From the NCBI GenBank assembly GCA_958420075.1, contig CATZIM010000024.1:1-13251 (forward strand): 13,251 nucleotides of DNA, in the 5' to 3' direction. Position numbers and translations under genes: made by a program. The notes under the pieces are model-generated. The model saw only the letters and a program-made list of their open reading frames with translations. It ran no database searches and was not told the DNA's origin. Shown here piece after piece: positions 7,152-13,251 of the stretch. How positions within the stretch are numbered: position 1 is the stretch's first letter; each line of letters opens with the position of its first letter. The DNA is from an uncultured Clostridia bacterium (GTDB lineage Bacteria; Bacillota; Clostridia; Lachnospirales; Anaerotignaceae).

Positions 7152-7784
7152 ATGACATTCACACCCATCGACATGGAAACATGGCACAGAAAGCCATATT
7201 TCCTCCACTATCACAAGGACATTCCCTGCACTTACAGCATGACCGTTTCTCTGGACATCACCGTTCTGAAGAAAACAGGCGTTTCCCTGTATCTTGCCCT
7301 GCTGTATCTCTTGACCAAAAACGTAAACCGCTACGAGCAGTTCCGCACAGCCTTTGACGAAAAGGGAAATGTGGGCATCTATTCCAACATGAAGCCATGC
7401 TACACCATTTTCCATAAGGAACAGGAAACGTTCTCCAACCTCTGGACAGAGTACAGCGAGGACTTTTCCACATTCCTTGCACGATACAAAGCCGATCTGG
7501 AAACCTACGGAAATGTACTGGATATGGACGCAAAGCCAAACACACCGCCCAACACCTTCCCCGTTTCCATGGTGCCATGGACAACATTCACAGGCTTCCA
7601 TCTGCACCTGCAAAAGGGCTATGACTATCTCCTGCCCATATTCACACTGGGCAAGGCATGGGAACACCACGGTCATTGGAAAATGCCCCTTGCCATACAG
7701 GTACACCATGATGTCTGTGATGGGTTCCATGTAAGCCGTTTTGTGGAATCTCTTCAGCAGGATTTGCATCAATTCCAGCCATAA
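7152..7784 (+). CDS. cat: Type A chloramphenicol O-acetyltransferase
   Basis: Acetylates chloramphenicol with acetyl-CoA in the cytosol, which inactivates the drug; the enzyme is a homotrimer in the family. This copy has 210 residues, close to the usual 210-220. The active-site motif is HHDVCDG at 185-191, with general-base His186 and structural Asp190. The SMVPW segment (139-143) carries the conserved Ser that stabilises the tetrahedral intermediate, and YTIFHKEQETFSNLW (84-98) is also typical. The start ATG has AAAAGGAG (7136-7143) 8 bases upstream. Chromosomal cat-like proteins in Clostridia are not always active against the drug, so resistance is not certain. It lies between two copies of a structured repeat. 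I see no good promoter in the 41 bases after copy A, so expression may depend on reading through copy A from the NTF2-like gene. Confidence 0.92.
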   Translation: MTFTPIDMETWHRKPYFLHYHKDIPCTYSMTVSLDITVLKKTGVSLYLALLYLLTKNVNRYEQFRTAFDEKGNVGIYSNMKPCYTIFHKEQETFSNLWTEYSEDFSTFLARYKADLETYGNVLDMDAKPNTPPNTFPVSMVPWTTFTGFHLHLQKGYDYLLPIFTLGKAWEHHGHWKMPLAIQVHHDVCDGFHVSRFVESLQQDLHQFQP

Positions 7785-7811
7785 AAAGAAAACACGAAAA
7801 CTTTTTTAAAA

Positions 7812-7967
7812 GCAGCTTCTCCCTTCAGAAACATTGTTTTTCTTCCATTTCGTAAGGGGAACTGCAACGGCTATCTTCAGAAGAAAACATACCTGATAAA
7901 AATAAGAAAGCTGAAATCCTTGCAATAGAAAAGATTTCAGCTTTCTTTGTTTTCTTATGAGGAAGCT
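7812..7967 (+). repeat. Structured repeat, copy B (between cat and the amidase gene)
   Basis: Same order as copy A. Stem 1 is 7812-7831 with 7848-7865 (GCAG/CTGC base, weaker middle). ACGGCT follows at 7867-7872. Stem 2 has outer arms 7876-7888 and 7949-7961 and an inner perfect 15-bp hairpin, 7904-7918 with 7933-7947. It shares with copy A an identical 22-base block (7939-7960 equals 7082-7103) and an identical 14-base block AAAATAAGAAAGCT (7899-7912 equals 7041-7054). It begins 27 bases after the cat stop and ends 17 bases from the amidase stop. Read on the minus strand, the inner hairpin is followed by ATTTTTATC, so it may also terminate the amidase operon. Confidence 0.8.
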
Positions 7968-7980
7968 TCAAAAGAACTTC
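7967..7980 (+). repeat. Short direct repeat, right end of the cat segment
   Basis: TTCAAAAGAACTTC, partner of the near-identical 15-mer at 6931-6945. Confidence 0.35.
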
Positions 7981-7984
7981 GTTT

Positions 7985-8848
7985 TTATGGTTCTGATTGA
8001 TTTTCTGTGGTTTCCTCTGCCCCCAGATACCGCAGGATCGCCCGGTAATAGGCTTCCGCTGCTTTTTGGCAGCCTTCCTCCGTACCGAACTGTGCCACAT
8101 CCTTTTCATTGGTGACAAAGCACTGTTCCACCAGCACAGCGGCACCTTCCTGATTTTTCAGCACACCAAAGGTATCGTAATCATAAACAGTGGTATCGGT
8201 GGAATCCACCAGCATTTTCTGGCCATTCACATAGTACCCGAAACGGATACCATTGCCGCCCCGCAGCTCACTGCCTGCCGCTTCCATCTCTTCTGCCAGC
8301 AGAGCGGCAAATTCCATGCTTGCCTCATGGTTTTCCATACCCGGTACAGCTGGATAACACTCAAAGCCTGATGCTTCCCCTGTTTCATCGGCATTGCCAT
8401 GGACAGAAAGCATCAGATCCGGCTGCAAAAAGGCAAGTTTGCGGTTACGATCGGTGATAGACATGCCCTCACCCATTTTTCTAGTAAGCACTACCCGAAA
8501 ACGTCCATCCTCTTTCAGCAGTTTTTCCAAAGCTGTCACTGTCTGCTCTGTCAGCTGTACTTCCTGAATGACCCCCACAGAGCCTACATCTTCTCCGCCA
8601 TGACCTGCGTCCAGCGCCACAGTATAGGGCTTGCCATAGCGGTAATACAGAAAGAATCCCCCATAGCCCAGCACAAACAGAATCAGTATAACCAGCAGAC
8701 GACGGAAGATACCGCCTTTTCTCCGGCGTTTTTTCCGTTTTGGCGGCTGGTACACATCCTCATATCTTCTGGGTGGTTCCTCGTATCTTCTGGGCTTTCG
8801 CCGCCGTTTTTCCGGCGGTTCAAAATCTCTCCAGTTTCTCCCCTTCAT
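7985..8848 (-). CDS. N-acetylmuramoyl-L-alanine amidase (Amidase_3), membrane anchored
   Basis: Zinc amidase that cuts the bond between N-acetylmuramic acid and L-alanine in peptidoglycan, outside the cell. The protein has 287 residues: a very basic, proline/tyrosine-rich cytosolic tail (1-50) with a short repeated PPRRYE-type unit, one membrane helix (51-69), then the Amidase_3 domain from about 74. Expected metal and catalytic positions are His83 in DAGHGG, Glu96 in GVIQE, His150 in SVHGNAD and Glu241 in VEQCFVTN. The usual SxHxNA reads SVHGNA here. It starts 3 bases after the stop of the metallo-beta-lactamase-fold gene, with AAGGAG inside that gene's end, so it is the last gene of the operon. 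The acidic tail after residue 275 is unremarkable. It resembles CwlD-type enzymes, but without a cleavable signal peptide. Confidence 0.93.
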   Translation of the reverse strand: MKGRNWRDFEPPEKRRRKPRRYEEPPRRYEDVYQPPKRKKRRRKGGIFRRLLVILILFVLGYGGFFLYYRYGKPYTVALDAGHGGEDVGSVGVIQEVQLTEQTVTALEKLLKEDGRFRVVLTRKMGEGMSITDRNRKLAFLQPDLMLSVHGNADETGEASGFECYPAVPGMENHEASMEFAALLAEEMEAAGSELRGGNGIRFGYYVNGQKMLVDSTDTTVYDYDTFGVLKNQEGAAVLVEQCFVTNEKDVAQFGTEEGCQKAAEAYYRAILRYLGAEETTENQSEP

Positions 8849-8851
8849 GCC

Positions 8852-9538
8852 TTAAATGATGAAAGTATCTCCTTCTCTGCGGATCAAAGCCACATGGGCG
8901 CCGTAAGGCTTTTGACGCAGTTTTTCGCAGATATCAAAATGTTTCCAGAAGTGCATGGGCAGCAGCACCTTTGCCCCAACTCTTTCCATGAAATAATCCA
9001 CTGCCCAGTCATATTTGTCCTGCAAACGAGGGTCAGCAGGTACACATGCCACGTCGATTTCTCTGCCTTTGAGCAGGTCAATTTCCCGACGATAGCTGTC
9101 TGCGATGTCGTTATTGAATTCTTCGCTTTCGCCGTTCCAATGCCACCAGTTCAAATCCCCTGCATGGAATACGGTACGTTTGCCGGCTACTTTCACCACA
9201 AAGGCAACACCCTGGTCGTTGGAAGCCAGTGTTTCGATTTCCAGATCATCCACAGTCAGTTTCTGGTGGGGTTTCACCCATGTGACTTCTCCTTTGAAAT
9301 CCTTGGGCAGTTCCACATCGTCGGACAGGATATAGTGTGCCCGATCTGCCCACCGCAGGATAGCAGGGTCGTAGTGATCCCCATGACCGTGGGAAACGAA
9401 AATATAAAACTTCTTATGAGGGAAATCCCCTTCATTCACTCTGTCAAACATCCCGTTCTGGGTGTAGTAATCAAAAAGCAGTACAGAATGCTTTGTTTCA
9501 ATCTGAAATCCGCTGTGATGCAGATATGTCATATTCAT
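8852..9538 (-). CDS. Metallo-beta-lactamase-fold metal-dependent hydrolase, UlaG-like
   Basis: A 228-residue cytosolic protein with the dinuclear zinc pattern HGHGDH at 50-55 (HxHxDH), His125 and Asp128 in FHAGD, and His196 in LPMHF. The compact form with an AGDLNWWHWNGES segment places it with the UlaG-like or YycJ-distant single-domain hydrolases, not with RNase J or Zn-beta-lactamases. The substrate is unknown. Its ATG overlaps the upstream SRAP stop (ATGA, 4 bases), and AAGGAG lies 7 bases before the ATG, so the genes are translationally coupled. A second ATG two codons in is a possible alternative start. Annotators often call this protein simply MBL fold hydrolase. Confidence 0.9.
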   Translation of the reverse strand: MNMTYLHHSGFQIETKHSVLLFDYYTQNGMFDRVNEGDFPHKKFYIFVSHGHGDHYDPAILRWADRAHYILSDDVELPKDFKGEVTWVKPHQKLTVDDLEIETLASNDQGVAFVVKVAGKRTVFHAGDLNWWHWNGESEEFNNDIADSYRREIDLLKGREIDVACVPADPRLQDKYDWAVDYFMERVGAKVLLPMHFWKHFDICEKLRQKPYGAHVALIRREGDTFII

Positions 9539-10119
9539 AAAGTTTCTCCTTCCATCTTCTTCCGTTTCAGCAGTACCCGTTCTTTGGCTTCTTCCAGAAA
9601 CTGCCGCGCCTGTGCTTCGTCATAAAGCCATTGCCGCAGATTTTCACCAGACAATATGAGAGGTGTGCGGTGGTGAATCTCTCCCACACATCCTGCGGCG
9701 TGTTCCGTCACAACGGTGGCTTCCCAGCCTTTCGCCTTTTTTCGACAGACGCCAGCCAGATACAGCATTTCGTCCTCTTGGGGCAGAAAATCCCATCCTG
9801 TCCCATCTCCGTCCCACTCGCAAAACCCTGTCACCGGAATGACACAGCGATTCTGGACAAAGTCCTTACCAAAAAGGGGCTTTTCCAGCAGGGTTTCGCT
9901 TCTGGCGTTATATACCCGCTTGCCTTTCTGGGTCAGATACCCCCAGTCTGCCACATCCGCCGTTGTTTTGCCGCCGGACACCCGCAGTATGGGAATGAGA
10001 TTTCCGGGAAATAATTCCCTGCCGAATTCACAATTGGGGTATTTTCGCAGAATTTCCCTCATGATAGCCGCCATAGGCTTACTTGCAGGGGAAAATTCCC
10101 ATATCATTTGTCTGCACAT
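9535..10119 (-). CDS. SRAP domain protein (YedK/HMCES family)
   Basis: Family members use Cys2, exposed after Met removal, to form a thiazolidine crosslink with abasic sites in single-stranded DNA, protecting them. Here residue 2 is Cys (MCRQ). The other active-site residues are Asn71 and Arg73 in YNARSET, Glu101 in GFCEW and His149 in EIHHRTP. The length of 194 is a little below E. coli YedK. The usual MCGR start reads MCRQ, so the conserved Gly3 is missing, which is odd. Cys2 fixes the start at 10119, inside the carbonic anhydrase gene (16-base overlap); the ribosome site is weak, in line with coupled translation. The combination with carbonic anhydrase and cell-wall genes gives no clear functional hint. 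Confidence 0.92.
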   Translation of the reverse strand: MCRQMIWEFSPASKPMAAIMREILRKYPNCEFGRELFPGNLIPILRVSGGKTTADVADWGYLTQKGKRVYNARSETLLEKPLFGKDFVQNRCVIPVTGFCEWDGDGTGWDFLPQEDEMLYLAGVCRKKAKGWEATVVTEHAAGCVGEIHHRTPLILSGENLRQWLYDEAQARQFLEEAKERVLLKRKKMEGETL

Positions 10120-10667
10120 GTCACTTCACGCATGGCACCTGTATGAGGGTCCATGACAAAACCGTAAACTTCCACATCTTTATGAATCAGTGGATGGTTG
10201 CGGATGGTATCCACCGTGTTCTGGACAGAAGCGCAGATATCGCCGAAGCCTGTAAGCCACTGTTCCAGATTTTTATGGTTGGCATCCACATGGTCAATGA
10301 CATCTCTGGAAATGCCCTTTTCTTCCATTTTGGCAATCATCTTTTTGGCATCCAGCGCTCTGCCGCCGCAGTCGTCATGACCGATGACCAGAATGGTATC
10401 CACGCCCAGTTCATAAACAGCCACCAGCAGGGAGAAAATCACACTGCCGTAGGGGTGGGTAATCTGACCGCCGGCGTTTTTGATGAGCTTCACATCACCG
10501 TTTTTGATGCCCAGTGCCGCAGGCAGCAGTTCTGTCATACGGGTATCCATACAGGACAAAATGGCGATCTTCCGGTCGGGATATTTTGTGGTTTCATATC
10601 GTTGGTACATTTCATGGTCTACAAAAACTCTGTTATATTCCAGCATTTTTTTCACGCTGTCGTTCAT
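10104..10667 (-). CDS. Beta-class carbonic anhydrase
   Basis: Interconverts CO2 and bicarbonate in the cytosol, supplying bicarbonate to carboxylases. It has 187 residues. Zinc ligands are Cys39 and the HxxC pair His97/Cys100 (SCMDTR and GHDDCG), and the Asp41-Arg43 dyad of the CxDxR motif is present. The short single-domain form is common in Firmicutes and in the Rv1284 type of Mycobacterium. The start at 10667 has a strong AAAGGAGG about 9 bases upstream. It lies 24 bases after the small membrane protein gene and overlaps the SRAP gene by 16 bases, so it belongs to the same transcript. Confidence 0.94.
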   Translation of the reverse strand: MNDSVKKMLEYNRVFVDHEMYQRYETTKYPDRKIAILSCMDTRMTELLPAALGIKNGDVKLIKNAGGQITHPYGSVIFSLLVAVYELGVDTILVIGHDDCGGRALDAKKMIAKMEEKGISRDVIDHVDANHKNLEQWLTGFGDICASVQNTVDTIRNHPLIHKDVEVYGFVMDPHTGAMREVTCADK

Positions 10668-10691
10668 GGGGAATCCCTCCTTTGTATCCTC

Positions 10692-10889
10692 TCACTTCTT
10701 TCTGCTCTGCCATTTCAGTGTGGCAAAGATCAGCACAAACCAAAGTACGATCAGAATCAATGCCAAAGGCAGGATGGCGTTGAGCAAAGTTTCCGCCGGC
10801 AGCACTTTTGCCGCAATATACAGCCCGATGCCCACCAGCACCAGATACAGCAGTGTTACCACCTGCATGATTTTTCTTGTTTCCTTCAT
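10692..10889 (-). CDS. Small two-helix membrane protein, 65 residues
   Basis: First gene of the minus-strand operon. The start is the ATG at 10889 (MKETRKIMQ), 6 bases after AAGGAAGG; a start 20 codons earlier would cover the promoter -10 box and has no ribosome site. Two hydrophobic helices, about residues 9-29 and 35-57, are joined by a short KVLPAET turn and end in a basic tail (KWQSRKK), so both ends are probably cytosolic. No family is recognised. Position directly ahead of carbonic anhydrase is suggestive, but no transport role can be claimed. Confidence 0.78.
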   Translation of the reverse strand: MKETRKIMQVVTLLYLVLVGIGLYIAAKVLPAETLLNAILPLALILIVLWFVLIFATLKWQSRKK

Positions 10890-10920
10890 ATCGCACCTTC
10901 CTTTCTGCCGCTCTGTACTG

Positions 10921-10949
10921 ATTCTATCATTCCAGCGGAAAGAAATCAA
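10921..10949 (-). promoter_or_regulatory. Promoter of the five-gene minus-strand operon
   Basis: -35 TTGATT (10944-10949), a 17-base spacer and -10 TAGAAT (10921-10926) on the minus strand, about 30 bases before the first start codon and immediately after the preceding terminator. Confidence 0.72.
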
Positions 10950-10959
10950 ATTTCCGAAA

Positions 10960-10996
10960 TAAAAAAATCCGACATTTTTCCAAAAAACATCGGATC
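10960..10996 (-). terminator. Minus-strand terminator ending the rnpB / hairpin-cluster transcript
   Basis: Read on the minus strand: ATCCGA (10995-10990), an inner T5/A5 pairing, TCGGAT (10972-10967), then a run of seven T. No protein gene precedes it, so it ends a transcript that comes from the hairpin cluster or from rnpB. Confidence 0.82.
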
Positions 10997-11235
10997 AGAT
11001 TGTAAATAAAGTACTTTTTATACATTTTCGAGAACGCGGAAAGGTTTGGGAAACAAAGAGTTTCCCAACTGGAATCCGCAGTCGGAATTTACTTCCGACG
11101 AGGAAAACAGTGCGTTTCAAGGCATTTATGCCGATGGAACGAACTGTTTATACTTCTGCCTATTCGTCAAAGGCTTGAATGAAATGAGCCTTTGACGAAA
11201 GGTTGTCGACTTCGTCGACAACCTTATCGGATTTT
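10964..11235 (-). ncRNA. Palindrome-rich region, candidate structured RNA or repeat element
   Basis: No gene is seen between 10997 and 11247; the stretch is made of hairpins. They are TTGGGAAAC/GTTTCCCAA (11046-11054, 11060-11068) inside GCGGA/TCCGC (11036-11040, 11075-11079); GTCGGAA/TTCCGAC (11081-11087, 11093-11099); AAACAGT/ACTGTTT (11105-11111, 11143-11149) with CGTT/AACG and GGCA/TGCC inside; TCGTCAAAGGCT/AGCCTTTGACGA (11164-11175, 11187-11198); and, directly abutting, AAGGTTGTCGAC/GTCGACAACCTT (11199-11210, 11214-11225). A 9-bp inverted repeat AAAATCCGA (10964-10972) / TCGGATTTT (11227-11235) encloses them all. The minus-strand terminator at its end favours minus-strand transcription, perhaps as a 3' extension of the rnpB transcript. 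No known RNA family is recognised. Confidence 0.55.
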
Positions 11236-11251
11236 CTGTCTGTTAAAAAGT

Positions 11252-11586
11252 GAGCAGACCTGTAAGCCGGGTTCTGTCGTGGACAGCCATCTATCTTGGT
11301 CTGTTGTTGCCAACAGCATCATGCGACTTTTCATCGAGGAGAGACGAGCAGCCTCTTTGCCCTCTTTCGTCTTGCTTCAGGTGGGGTTTACAGAGCCTCC
11401 TGCGTTACCGTAGGAGCGGTGGGCTCTTACCCCACCTTTCCATCCTTACCTGCCAAAAGACAGGCGGTTTATTTCTGTTGCACTGTCCTTAGAGTCGCCT
11501 CCACCGGCCGTTAGCCGGCACCCTGCCCTATGAAGCCCGGACTTTCCTCACTGGAGCGAATCCAGCGCGACTGTCCAGTCTACTCA
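11252..11586 (-). ncRNA. rnpB: RNase P RNA, bacterial class A
   Basis: Catalytic RNA that removes 5' leaders from tRNA precursors, with the RnpA protein. On the minus strand the universal P4 region GAGGAAAGTCCGGGC lies near the 5' part, followed by ATAGGGCAGGGTGCC. The 3' part has the conserved ACAGAACCCGGCTTAC. P1 is formed by GAGTAGACT (11585-11577) with GGTCTGCTC (11260-11252), nine pairs including two G-T. The length near 335 is normal. The 5' end agrees with the strong promoter 7-8 bases upstream. T5 directly follows the 3' end, but there is no strong local terminator; the nearest one is at 10960-10996. Confidence 0.96.
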
Positions 11587-11593
11587 ATGGATA

Positions 11594-11623
11594 ATTATAC
11601 TCCAAAAAGGAGCTGTTTGTCAA
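11594..11623 (-). promoter_or_regulatory. rnpB promoter, near consensus
   Basis: -35 TTGACA (11618-11623) and -10 TATAAT (11594-11599), both perfect, with an 18-base spacer. The spacer holds CTCC/GGAG around five T. The -35 box covers the TGA stop codon of the upstream kinase gene. Confidence 0.93.
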
Positions 11624-13251
11624 ACCTTAAAGCAGCTGCCGCCCACAAATTCCTTAATCAAAGAGTTGTTGGGGATTTCTGTACCCGGTGCCGCAAGGAA
11701 ATAGCCCAGGAATTTGATGAGCCGTTTTGCGGTGATATATTCGGGCTGATCTTCCCCAATGGCAAAAAGCTGGGGTTCTGCATACTGCTTCAGCACGCTC
11801 AGTTCGTAGATAGTTGCGGAGTTGAAAATAGCGTCGGCGTTTTCCTGATAAGGGAAAATGTTTTCCGCTTCCCCATCGGTAACGTCGTTCCATGTGCGGA
11901 TGGTTTCTGCCGCATCCCGTCCACGGAACTGATAATCTCGTACAATACGGCGAATCAAACGGCTGTCCGATGTGGAAATACGGTTATGATCATCTACGTT
12001 CAGCTGCGTCATGGCACTAATGAAAATTTTGAATTTCTGTTCCGCAGGGATTTCCGATGTGAGCATATCGTTAAGCCCGTGGATGCCTTCCAGTACCAGA
12101 ATTTCGCCTTTCTTCGCCTGAATACGGTTGCCGTTGTATTCCCGTTTGCCTGTGACAAAGTTATAAGTAGGCAGGTCTACCAATTCCCCTGCAATCATTT
12201 TCTTCAAGTCGTCGTTAAGCAAAGGCAGGTCAAGGGCGTGGATATGTTCATAATTCCGCTTGCCGTTTTCATCCACCGGTGTTTTATCCCGTTCCACGAA
12301 ATAATCATCCAGAGAGATTTTATGGGGGCGGATACCCAATACCTGCAGCTGGATGCACAGGCGGTTGGCAAAGGAAGTCTTGCCGGAGGAAGAAGGTCCT
12401 GCGATGAGTACCACACGGACTTTATCCAAACGCTGATGAATCATATCGGCGATTTCCGCAATCTTCTTTTCATGAAGAGCTTCATTGATGCGAATCAGGT
12501 CACCAAATTTCCCCTGGGTCAGTGTATGGTTCAGTTCCGCCACGTTTTTCACGCCCATAAGCTGGCACCAATGCATCTGTTCCAAAAATACACTGCTGAT
12601 TTTCTTGGGGTTGGAGAATTCCCGCAGCACTTCTGGATTTTTCTGGTCAGGGAAGCGAATCAGGAAGCCGTTTTCATAAGCCATGAGGGAAAAGACCTTC
12701 AAATCCCCTGTGGACGCAGGCATATATCCATAGAAATAATCATAGAAGCCATCCAGTTCATAAAGATTCACGTTGGACGCACGGCGATAACGGAACAGTT
12801 CATCCTTATCGGGCATACCCTGTCTTCTGGCGATTTCTCTGGCATCTTCTTTCCGCATGGTGCGTTTGCAGATGGGCAGGTCTGCTGCCACATATTCCCG
12901 CATTTTGCCTTCGATTTTTGCCAGCACTTCTTCTGTGATTTCCATTTCCGGTTTGCGGATTTCACAGTAGAGATTTTTCTGCAAAGAGTGTTCCACTACC
13001 ACCAGAGATTCGCTTCCCCAGAGTTCGTAAACGGCTTTTGTCATCAGAATCAGCACCCCACGGCGATAAACGCGCATGGCTTCATCGTTCTCAATGCCAT
13101 AAAATGTCACATCATCACAGGTGCGGATTTTCTGATTTAGTTCCCGCAGTTTATTTTTCTGTCTTGCCAGCATAATGGGACCATTGACCATGGCGGAAAA
13201 ATCTTTTGCCACGTCGGCAAAGGTTGCCCCCTCTGCAATCTCCACCATTTT
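11620..13251 (-). CDS. Udk-like nucleoside kinase with TGS/SAD-type N-terminal domains, 5'-truncated by the window edge
   Basis: A P-loop kinase of the uridine kinase / phosphoribulokinase superfamily fused to an N-terminal part related to threonyl-tRNA synthetase (TGS-like, then a SAD-like region), typical of Clostridia and Thermotogae. 543 residues are visible. The ATG at 13248 falls where family members already have several residues of the TGS strand, and the frame is open to the edge, so the true start is probably just outside. Numbered from that Met: TGS-like region 1-45 (EGATFADVAKDF), SAD-like region about 55-200, Walker A GPSSSGKTS at 284-292, SLDDYF at 312-317 and LEGIHGLN at 386-393. 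It probably phosphorylates uridine or a related nucleoside, though substrate specificity of this fused type is not evident from sequence. Its stop codon overlaps the rnpB -35 box. Confidence 0.9.
   Translation of the reverse strand, partial: KMVEIAEGATFADVAKDFSAMVNGPIMLARQKNKLRELNQKIRTCDDVTFYGIENDEAMRVYRRGVLILMTKAVYELWGSESLVVVEHSLQKNLYCEIRKPEMEITEEVLAKIEGKMREYVAADLPICKRTMRKEDAREIARRQGMPDKDELFRYRRASNVNLYELDGFYDYFYGYMPASTGDLKVFSLMAYENGFLIRFPDQKNPEVLREFSNPKKISSVFLEQMHWCQLMGVKNVAELNHTLTQGKFGDLIRINEALHEKKIAEIADMIHQRLDKVRVVLIAGPSSSGKTSFANRLCIQLQVLGIRPHKISLDDYFVERDKTPVDENGKRNYEHIHALDLPLLNDDLKKMIAGELVDLPTYNFVTGKREYNGNRIQAKKGEILVLEGIHGLNDMLTSEIPAEQKFKIFISAMTQLNVDDHNRISTSDSRLIRRIVRDYQFRGRDAAETIRTWNDVTDGEAENIFPYQENADAIFNSATIYELSVLKQYAEPQLFAIGEDQPEYITAKRLIKFLGYFLAAPGTEIPNNSLIKEFVGGSCFKV

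Noticed and set aside
11192..11514. Three short plus-strand ORFs of 72-80 codons.
   Set aside because: They lie on the opposite strand of rnpB, whose conserved RNA elements fully explain the sequence.
11600..11617. CTCC-TTTTT-GGAG as a terminator of the kinase gene.
   Set aside because: The stem is only 4 bp, with no T run after it; it is better explained as the rnpB promoter spacer.
11530..13140. A 536-codon plus-strand open frame.
   Set aside because: It runs antisense through rnpB and the nucleoside kinase and has no recognisable domain.
1..13251. CRISPR arrays, transposases, phage genes, tRNA genes.
   Set aside because: No regularly spaced repeats, no DDE or integrase-like proteins and no tRNA-like fold were seen in reading both strands.

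Overview
The window looks like chromosomal DNA of a Gram-positive anaerobe of the class Clostridia, with a Lachnospiraceae- or Anaerotignum-like character. The base composition is near balanced, ribosome binding sites are strong AAGGAGG-type, the RNase P RNA is class A, and the serA-DUF1015 pair and the TGS-domain nucleoside kinase are typical of Clostridia. The genus assignment is inference; no 16S or other marker is present.

Layout from left to right. (1) 1-2262, plus strand: the 3' part of serA followed at once by a DUF1015 gene, closed by a terminator. (2) 2339-2512: a 57-residue membrane-anchored small protein, separated by a bidirectional terminator from a convergent, membrane-anchored C39-like cysteine peptidase. 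(3) 3604-5052, minus: gltX, with its own promoter and terminator, divergent from an AI-2E family membrane protein (5246-6409) that has a near-consensus promoter. (4) 6467-7967: an NTF2-like gene, then a type A chloramphenicol acetyltransferase gene placed between two diverged copies of a 155-175-nt structured repeat. (5) 10889-7985, minus: a compact five-gene operon (two-helix membrane protein, beta-carbonic anhydrase, SRAP/YedK protein, metallo-beta-lactamase-fold hydrolase, N-acetylmuramoyl-L-alanine amidase), with genes overlapping or a few bases apart behind one clear promoter. (6) 10960-11235: a run of at least five hairpins enclosed by a 9-bp inverted repeat and ending in a minus-strand terminator. 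(7) rnpB at 11252-11586, minus, with a strong promoter whose -35 box overlaps the stop codon of (8) a Udk-like nucleoside kinase that runs off the right edge.

Most genes are housekeeping or general-purpose: serine synthesis, glutamyl-tRNA charging, tRNA 5' maturation, cell-wall hydrolysis, CO2/bicarbonate exchange and abasic-site protection. The two parts that ordinary annotation does not explain are both rich in secondary structure. One is the pair of repeats around the cat gene, whose differences include base-pair-preserving changes. The other is the hairpin cluster downstream of rnpB. I found no CRISPR array, transposase, phage gene or tRNA.
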